From Candidatus Bipolaricaulota bacterium (GTDB taxonomy: Bacteria > Bipolaricaulota > Bipolaricaulia > UBA7950 > UBA9294): a stretch of DNA of 10,383 nucleotides. The notes beneath the pieces are model-generated. The model was not told the origin of the DNA. It saw nothing but the letters and a program-made list of their open reading frames with translations, and ran no database searches. Location of the stretch: positions 1 through 10,383 of the forward strand of contig JAGGSM010000009.1 of assembly GCA_021159105.1 (NCBI GenBank), given 5' to 3'. The translations under genes were made by a program, and so were the position numbers. This document shows positions 6,551 through 10,383 of the stretch, in pieces. Every line of letters starts with the position of its first letter. Positions within the stretch are counted from its first letter, which is position 1.

Positions 6551-6561
6551 TCGGCCGCTGA

Positions 6562-8286
6562 CTAGTCGCAGCTGACTAAGTCGATCACACTTGCCTGCAC
6601 TGATCCTCTCCAGTCATCGAACCCGGCTCGGAAGACCACTCCCACCGGTCCGTCCTCGAACAGATCGATGTGGTTTGCCATGCGAAAGGCGATGAACGGA
6701 AGTGACACTCCGTTCTGTATCAGCTTCCCCTTGAGGTGCTGCCTCCCTGCGCCGACGAAGGTCATCTTCTCAAACACGCTGTCGCACATCAGGAGGATCG
6801 GTGATGGATTGCCCGGCCCGTACGGAGAGAGGGATCTCAGGTTGGTGTAGAAACGGATATCGATCTCGCGCGCTCCCACCTGAGCATCGATCAACTCTGA
6901 TGTCACCTGAGCGCGCACCGGCTGCTGCGCTATGTACTCACGTAGTCGCTCGCGCAGTTGCGGGAGGCGATCGCTCTCCAAGGAGAAGCCAGCCGCCATC
7001 TTGTGCCCGCCGTAGCGCAGCAGTAGATCGGAATGTGCGCTGAGACACTCGGACATGTCGAACCCCTCGACGCTGCGACAGGACGCGCGGCTCACACGGG
7101 AGCCCTCTGAGATGACGATCGCCGGCACGTGGTAGCGCTCTGCTAGGCTGGACGCGGCCAGTCCGAGGATCCCTTCGTTCCAGTTCTCACCGGAGAGCAC
7201 CACTATGCCGTCATCTCGCGGATTGGCGCCACTTGCTGCCAGCTGTTGTTCCGCCTGTGCGATCAGATCGTGCTGAGCGATCTCACGATCCTTGTTGTAG
7301 TCGAGGAGGATCTCGGTGAGGTATTCGGCGCGCTTCTTGTCCCTTGTTGTGAGGAGGAGGAAGGCGACCTTGGGATCTCCTGCGCGGTTGGCTGCGTTCA
7401 GTTTCGGGGCGATGAAGTAGCCGATGTCACGGGCACTGATCCTCTTCACGTTGATCGAAAGCCTGTTTGCCAGCACCTGCAACCCGAGGGATGATCCCTT
7501 CCCCTGCATGATGAGGGAGAACCCCTTGCGCACAAGGGCCCGGTTCTCGATCTCCGGGCCCTCGGCCAGAGGGACCAGGTCAGCGATTGTCCCCAATGCC
7601 ACCAGGTCGAGGAGTTCGTAGGGGACAGGGCGACCGAGGCGTTCGTACAGGGCACAGATGAGCTTGAACGCCACTCCCACTCCGGCCAGATGCCGGTTCG
7701 GGTACGAGTCTCCTTGCTGATGCGCGTCGATCACGGCTACAGCAGGGGGGATCTCTTCCGCGGGGAGGTGGTGGTCCGTTACGATCGTGTCGATTCCGGC
7801 ATCGGCGAGCATCTTCACTTCTCTCGCATTGGAGATGCCGCAATCGACGGTGATGACGAGGTTGAAGCTCTCGGTGATGGCTCGCTGCACGAATTTCTTC
7901 GATAATCCGTGGCCGTTCTCGCGGTCACCCACATCAACCTTGATCCTCCCCCCTCCCGGGAACACACCGCGGAGTCCCTCGTAGAGGACGGCTGCACCGG
8001 TCAACCCGTCGGCGTCGAAGTCTCCGTGAATGTACACCATCTCTTTCTTGTCGATGGCTTGGATGATGCGCGCTACAGCTTCGTTCATCCCAGAGAGGAG
8101 GAATGGGGAATGGAAGCGATCGATGTCGGGATCGATCAGGTCACGCCACCGCTCTCCCCCGCGTCGGGCGAGGATGATGGCGAAGGGGCGCGCGCAGGAT
8201 AGGGAAGTTACGATCTTGTCTACTATGTTCTCTTCCGGGGGGGGAGCGATCTCCCATCTTCTCCCCCCGCGGATGAGGGATTTCAT
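6562..8286 (-). CDS. recJ: Single-stranded-DNA-specific exonuclease RecJ
   Basis: RecJ degrades single-stranded DNA 5' to 3' in recombinational and base-excision repair. The 574-residue protein has the bacterial length and the DHH-family motifs in order: HGDFDADG (87-94, metal-binding aspartates), VDCGIS (147-152), TDHH (170-173) and DLVALGTIADLVPL (227-240). The DHHA1 domain has ENWNEGILGL (367-376) and GGHKMAAGF (426-434). The OB-fold tail starts around SPYGPGNPSP (487-496). All catalytic residues appear present. The ATG at 8286 overlaps the secF stop as ATGA, so translation is probably coupled to secF; there is no strong Shine-Dalgarno. Just after the start, codons 6-17 contain a G6 tract and a C8 tract that can pair into a strong hairpin. 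It converges with mnmE at its 3' end. Confidence 0.96.
   Translation of the reverse strand: MKSLIRGGRRWEIAPPPEENIVDKIVTSLSCARPFAIILARRGGERWRDLIDPDIDRFHSPFLLSGMNEAVARIIQAIDKKEMVYIHGDFDADGLTGAAVLYEGLRGVFPGGGRIKVDVGDRENGHGLSKKFVQRAITESFNLVITVDCGISNAREVKMLADAGIDTIVTDHHLPAEEIPPAVAVIDAHQQGDSYPNRHLAGVGVAFKLICALYERLGRPVPYELLDLVALGTIADLVPLAEGPEIENRALVRKGFSLIMQGKGSSLGLQVLANRLSINVKRISARDIGYFIAPKLNAANRAGDPKVAFLLLTTRDKKRAEYLTEILLDYNKDREIAQHDLIAQAEQQLAASGANPRDDGIVVLSGENWNEGILGLAASSLAERYHVPAIVISEGSRVSRASCRSVEGFDMSECLSAHSDLLLRYGGHKMAAGFSLESDRLPQLRERLREYIAQQPVRAQVTSELIDAQVGAREIDIRFYTNLRSLSPYGPGNPSPILLMCDSVFEKMTFVGAGRQHLKGKLIQNGVSLPFIAFRMANHIDLFEDGPVGVVFRAGFDDWRGSVQASVIDLVSCD
8239..8268 (-). other. G/C-run hairpin in the start region of recJ
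   Basis: On the minus strand GGGGGGAG (8268-8261) pairs perfectly with CTCCCCCC (8246-8239) over a 14-nt loop, and two more outer pairs are possible after one mismatch. It covers codons about 6-17, encoding Arg-Gly-Gly-Arg and Pro-Pro-Pro. A full C8 run lies at 8244-8237. It could lower recJ translation outside coupling, or be a slippage site. The reading frame is intact here. Confidence 0.4.
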
Positions 8287-9188
8287 TTGTGTTTCTTGGC
8301 TTTAGCGGTCTTGAGAGTCCATCCGTATACGATCGGATTGGCGATGTACATCGATGAATACGTACCGACGATCACGCCGATTAGAAGTGCAAGTGAGAAC
8401 CCTCGCAGCACCGATCCGCCAAACAAGAACAGGATGATCACTGGGATGAACGTGGTCAGTGATGTGTTCATTGTCCGTGACAGTGATTGATTGACGCTCT
8501 TGTTGATGATATCGAACACAGAGCTCTTCCTCTCCAACTTGATATTCTCGCGGATACGATCAAAGATGACGATCGTGTCGTTCAGCGAGTAACCGATGAT
8601 CGTCAGGAAGGCAGCGATCGTTGGCAGGTTGATCTCGATGTGAAAGAGGGCGAAGATCCCGAGGGCGATTGACACATCGTGGATCAGAGCGACCACCGCG
8701 CCTACGGCGTATCGCAGGCGGAATCTCCAGGAGACGTAGATCAGGATAACGACCAGTGCAAGCAGGATCGCTTGCCAACCCTTTTGGGTCAGCTCCTTAC
8801 TGACCTGCTGGCCGATTGAGCGACGGCTGACATCTTCATCCTTCACATTGAACTGGTCCTTCAGTCTGCTCTCAATGCGGTTTATCGTGTCCTGGTTATC
8901 CTCCACATCGAGCTGTGTGGTGATGACCTTGCGATTCTTCCCCGCCACATCCTGGATGACGCTCTTGGAAAGGTCAATTGGGCTGGGAATCGATGCGAGA
9001 ACACTGCGCACCTCCGCAGTGCTGACAGGGTTGGGGAAATCTACCGTAAACTCAGTTCCTCCGGTGAAGTCGATTCCCGGGTTCAGTCCCCGCACAGATG
9101 GTATCACCAACAACCAACTGATCAGCACAAGGGCTATGGAGATGGGAACGAAGAACTTCGCCTTCCCGAGGAAATCGAAGTGGTGCAT
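8283..9188 (-). CDS. secF: Protein translocase subunit SecF
   Basis: SecF, with SecD, uses the proton (or sodium) gradient to help pull secreted proteins out of SecYEG. The 301-residue protein has the family size and layout: a first membrane helix (about 12-31), GIDFTGGTEF (38-47) at the start of the short periplasmic domain (about 45-135), then five membrane helices from about residue 139. The family signature GYSLNDTIVIFDRIREN (199-215) contains Asp204, matching the functional Asp of E. coli SecF. Arg238 in LSRTMNTSLTT matches the partner Arg. The C-terminus is short and basic. The ATG at 9188 is preceded by AGGAGG with 7-nt spacing, and this site overlaps the rpsT stop. It lies 13 nt after rpsT and overlaps recJ by 4 nt. 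secD, normally directly upstream, is missing from this place. Confidence 0.97.
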   Translation of the reverse strand: MHHFDFLGKAKFFVPISIALVLISWLLVIPSVRGLNPGIDFTGGTEFTVDFPNPVSTAEVRSVLASIPSPIDLSKSVIQDVAGKNRKVITTQLDVEDNQDTINRIESRLKDQFNVKDEDVSRRSIGQQVSKELTQKGWQAILLALVVILIYVSWRFRLRYAVGAVVALIHDVSIALGIFALFHIEINLPTIAAFLTIIGYSLNDTIVIFDRIRENIKLERKSSVFDIINKSVNQSLSRTMNTSLTTFIPVIILFLFGGSVLRGFSLALLIGVIVGTYSSMYIANPIVYGWTLKTAKAKKHK

Positions 9189-9201
9189 GCTCTGGCCTCC
9201 T

Positions 9202-9462
9202 CTAGAGGGACTCTACCTTCTTTGTCCACCTGGACTTGATCCGACTCGCCTTGTTCTTGTGAATCGTGTGATGGCGAGCAGCCTTGTCCGCCGCTTGTGC
9301 TAGCTGTGGGAGCAGCGAGCGGGCCGACTCTTTATCTTGGGAAGCTAGGTGCAGCCGAATCTGTCTGATAACGCTCTTCAGCGCTATCTTTCTTGTACGG
9401 TTGAGTCTCCACCGCTTCTCGTTTTGCCGCATACGCTTTTCAGCCGATCGAATATTAGGAAT
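9202..9462 (-). CDS. rpsT: 30S ribosomal protein bS20, probable ATT start
   Basis: bS20 binds 16S rRNA early in 30S assembly. The protein is basic and helical and matches the family from end to end: PNIRSAEKRMRQNEKRWRLN at the N-terminus and DKAARHHTIHKNKASRIKSR near the C-terminus. I chose an ATT at 9462-9460 as start, giving 86 residues that open M-P-N-I-R-S-A, in register with the usual M-A-N-I-K-S-A. It is served by GAGGTGAT at 9474-9467, an 8-base match to the extended Shine-Dalgarno, with 8 nt from GAGG to ATT. The only conventional alternative, GTG at 9471-9469, lies inside that Shine-Dalgarno sequence and adds three residues (I-E-I). E. coli rpsT also uses a non-ATG start (TTG), linked to its autoregulation. 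It is the first gene of rpsT-secF-recJ. Confidence 0.92.
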   Translation of the reverse strand: MPNIRSAEKRMRQNEKRWRLNRTRKIALKSVIRQIRLHLASQDKESARSLLPQLAQAADKAARHHTIHKNKASRIKSRWTKKVESL

Positions 9463-9466
9463 TTCT

Positions 9467-9474
9467 ATCACCTC
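9467..9474 (-). promoter_or_regulatory. Extended Shine-Dalgarno of rpsT
   Basis: GAGGTGAT on the minus strand matches eight consecutive bases of the ideal AAGGAGGTGATC. It overlaps the GTG that would otherwise be taken as the start, and is ideally spaced for the ATT at 9462. This is the main argument for the ATT start. Confidence 0.6.
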
Positions 9475-9488
9475 TGGAACTTAAGTCA

Positions 9489-9511
9489 TTGCTTATTATT
9501 GGAGCAAGCAA
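9489..9511 (-). promoter_or_regulatory. Hairpin at the 5' end of the rpsT leader
   Basis: TTGCTT and AAGCAA form a perfect 6-bp stem around an 11-nt loop, starting at about the predicted transcription start and ending about 27 nt before the start codon. Ribosomal protein leaders often carry feedback sites, and E. coli bS20 represses its own translation. Whether this hairpin does so is inference. Confidence 0.35.
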
Positions 9512-9517
9512 CGCAGA

Positions 9518-9546
9518 ATTTTAGCGGATGCGGACTGCGGATGCAA
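9518..9546 (-). promoter_or_regulatory. Candidate sigma70-type promoter for rpsT-secF-recJ
   Basis: On the minus strand TTGCAT (9546-9541, 3 of 6) is followed by exactly 17 nt and TAAAAT (9523-9518, 5 of 6). The expected start near 9512 gives a leader of about 50 nt. The spacer and the -35 box contain a direct repeat of GCGGATGC (plus-strand 9524-9531 and 9537-9544). Confidence 0.55.
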
Positions 9547-9600
9547 GCCGATCAGCCCTGCGCTGCATGTTGAGAGGGATCATGTACATATAGCTGTTGT

Positions 9601-9690
9601 CTGTAATCAGAAGCCTCCCTTCGGTGAGTCTCTCAAAGGTGATGTCTATCACCTTCGTTGAGCGGAAGAAACGCTAGTGATGAATGACAG
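9601..9690. other. Possible structured RNA or regulatory element upstream of nrdD
   Basis: The core is a perfect 8-bp inverted repeat AAGGTGAT-GTCT-ATCACCTT (9636-9655), extended by CTCA (9632-9635) pairing with TGAG (9659-9662) across a 3-nt bulge. To its left is a small C(TTCG)G tetraloop stem (9615-9628) with one mismatch. To its right is AGCG-GAAGAAA-CGCT (9661-9675). Outer segments CTGTaaTCA (9601-9609) and TGAatgACAG (9681-9690) could close the set. No known riboswitch consensus was recognised. The candidate nrdD promoter lies downstream, so it is unclear whether this is transcribed with nrdD. Confidence 0.3.
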
Positions 9691-9709
9691 GGAAGTATAG
9701 ATCAGCCCG

Positions 9710-9726
9710 CTTGTAAAGGCTACAAG
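9710..9726. promoter_or_regulatory. Operator-like inverted repeat over the nrdD -35 box
   Basis: CTTGTA-AAGGC-TACAAG is a perfect 6-bp inverted repeat with 5-bp spacing. It covers the whole candidate -35 hexamer (9711-9716), where a bound repressor would block polymerase. The TTGT/ACAA spacing is too short for a Rex site and the sequence does not fit an NrdR box. The regulator is unknown. Confidence 0.4.
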
Positions 9727-9739
9727 ATACGCCTAGGAT
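9711..9739 (+). promoter_or_regulatory. Candidate sigma70-type promoter for nrdD
   Basis: TTGTAA (9711-9716, 4 of 6) is followed by 17 nt and TAGGAT (9734-9739, 4 of 6). A start near 9746 gives a leader of about 33 nt that contains the GAGGGGGA ribosome binding site. Confidence 0.45.
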
Positions 9740-9778
9740 AAGAGTTGGAGTTTTTGTAGTTTTATATGAGGGGGACTC

Positions 9779-10383
9779 ATGAAATTCATTGTAAAGCGCG
9801 ATGGTCGCGTTGTCTCTTTTGACGACGCAAAGATAACCACGGCCATCTGGAAGGCGATGTGTGAGGTTGGCGATGGCGACGAGGTCGAGGCGAAACGCCT
9901 ATGCGAGCTTGTCACCGGAATACTGGATGAGCGCTTTCCAGTGGACTATCCGACGGTGGAGGAGATTCAGGACGTTGTCGAAGAGGCGCTGATCGAGGCG
10001 GGGTACGTCCGCACGGCAAAGGCCTACATCCTCTATCGCAAGCAGCACACGGATCTCCGCCAACTGGACGGACTGATGGCCGAGATGCCGCTGGTCGACG
10101 ATTACTTGAACGATCGTGATTGGCGGGTACGCGAGAACAGTAACATGAGCTTCTCGCTACAAGGACTCAACACGCACATCACAGAGCATGTCATCAGCCG
10201 CTATTGGCTGACCAAGATCTATCCCCAACAGGTGCAGGAGACTCACGATCGCGGAGACTTCCACCTCCACGATCTGGGAACGCTGGGAGCGTACTGTGTC
10301 GGCTGGGACCTTCAGGATCTGCTCAAGCGCGGTTTCCGGGGCGTGCGGGGAAAGATCGAATCGCGCCCGGCGAAGCACTTCCG
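9779..10383 (+). CDS. nrdD: Anaerobic (class III) ribonucleoside-triphosphate reductase, N-terminal 201 residues (cut by window edge)
   Basis: NrdD reduces ribonucleoside triphosphates to deoxyribonucleotides under anaerobic conditions. It uses a glycyl radical installed by the radical-SAM activase NrdG. The first 90 or so residues form an ATP-cone, the allosteric nucleotide-binding domain: VKRDGRVVSFDDAKITTAIW at the start and RTAKAYILYRKQH at about 78-90. The catalytic barrel then begins, with the diagnostic ENSNMSFSLQGLN (119-131), GDFHLHDLG (159-167) and YCVGWDL (172-178). The frame stays open to the right edge, so the active-site cysteines, zinc site and C-terminal glycyl-radical loop are out of view, as is any nrdG. 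The ATG at 9779 has GAGGGGGA at about 5-nt spacing. It diverges from rpsT and is preceded by an operator-like repeat. It is the main sign of an anaerobic lifestyle in the window. Confidence 0.95.
   Translation, partial: MKFIVKRDGRVVSFDDAKITTAIWKAMCEVGDGDEVEAKRLCELVTGILDERFPVDYPTVEEIQDVVEEALIEAGYVRTAKAYILYRKQHTDLRQLDGLMAEMPLVDDYLNDRDWRVRENSNMSFSLQGLNTHITEHVISRYWLTKIYPQQVQETHDRGDFHLHDLGTLGAYCVGWDLQDLLKRGFRGVRGKIESRPAKHF

Larger units (their letters stand above)
9472..9778. other. Divergent rpsT/nrdD intergenic region, no gene seen
   Basis: This stretch of about 307 bp has no plausible coding sequence on either strand. From left to right it holds the rpsT leader and promoter, an 8-bp palindrome ATGTACAT (9582-9589), a run of potential hairpins (9601-9690), an inverted repeat over the candidate nrdD -35 box (9710-9726), the nrdD promoter and its ribosome binding site. 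It appears less GC-rich than the genes around it. Confidence 0.7.

Noticed and set aside
9584..9593. NrdR box upstream of nrdD (GTACATATAG)
   Set aside because: It matches about 8 of 10 core positions, but misses the essential first C and has no tandem partner about 31 bp away on either side.
9601..9720. Adenosylcobalamin riboswitch before nrdD
   Set aside because: No match to the conserved B12-box or the surrounding conserved segments could be seen.
1..10383. Mobile elements, CRISPR arrays, defence or toxin-antitoxin genes
   Set aside because: All long frames are explained by housekeeping families. There are no spaced direct repeats, transposase motifs, tRNA attachment sites or terminal inverted repeats.

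Overview
This window reads as core chromosome of an anaerobic bacterium with a Gram-negative-type envelope, at moderate to high GC (roughly 58% by eye). The reasons are a YidC with a large periplasmic domain, a separate SecF, a class III (oxygen-sensitive) ribonucleotide reductase, bacterial bS20 and MnmE, and dense gene packing. I cannot place it confidently. Gene order differs from both Firmicutes and Proteobacteria, and a deep-branching candidate phylum such as Bipolaricaulota is only a guess. I see no mobile element, CRISPR array, tRNA, rRNA or phage gene.

Layout. (1) Positions 1-2942, minus strand: a riboflavin operon in the order ribE (riboflavin synthase), ribBA (DHBP synthase/GTP cyclohydrolase II) and ribH (lumazine synthase), running into hisS, which is cut by the left edge. 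ribD is absent. (2) Positions 3036-6437, plus strand, divergent from ribE across 93 bp: yidC (membrane protein insertase), a short Jag/KhpB-like RNA-binding protein, and mnmE (tRNA U34-modifying GTPase). The genes overlap one another. (3) Positions 6438-6561: a short convergent spacer with inverted repeats. (4) Positions 6562-9462, minus strand: rpsT (bS20), secF and recJ, tightly packed with a 13-nt gap and then a 4-nt overlap. (5) Positions 9463-9778: a divergent regulatory region of about 315 bp with two good promoter candidates, a hairpin cluster and an operator-like inverted repeat. (6) Position 9779 to the right edge, plus strand: nrdD, truncated by the window.

How the genes fit together: the rib genes supply FMN/FAD. 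yidC, secF and jag belong to membrane-protein biogenesis, with jag and mnmE in their usual place behind yidC. rpsT and hisS serve translation, recJ serves DNA repair, and nrdD makes dNTPs without oxygen.

I found no undescribed multi-gene system. The points worth a second look are small-scale: a probable ATT start codon for rpsT with a near-perfect Shine-Dalgarno, an apparently leaderless ribE, a Jag protein whose KH GxxG loop is lost, secF without secD, a structured stretch and an operator-like repeat upstream of nrdD, and a strong over-representation of GATC.
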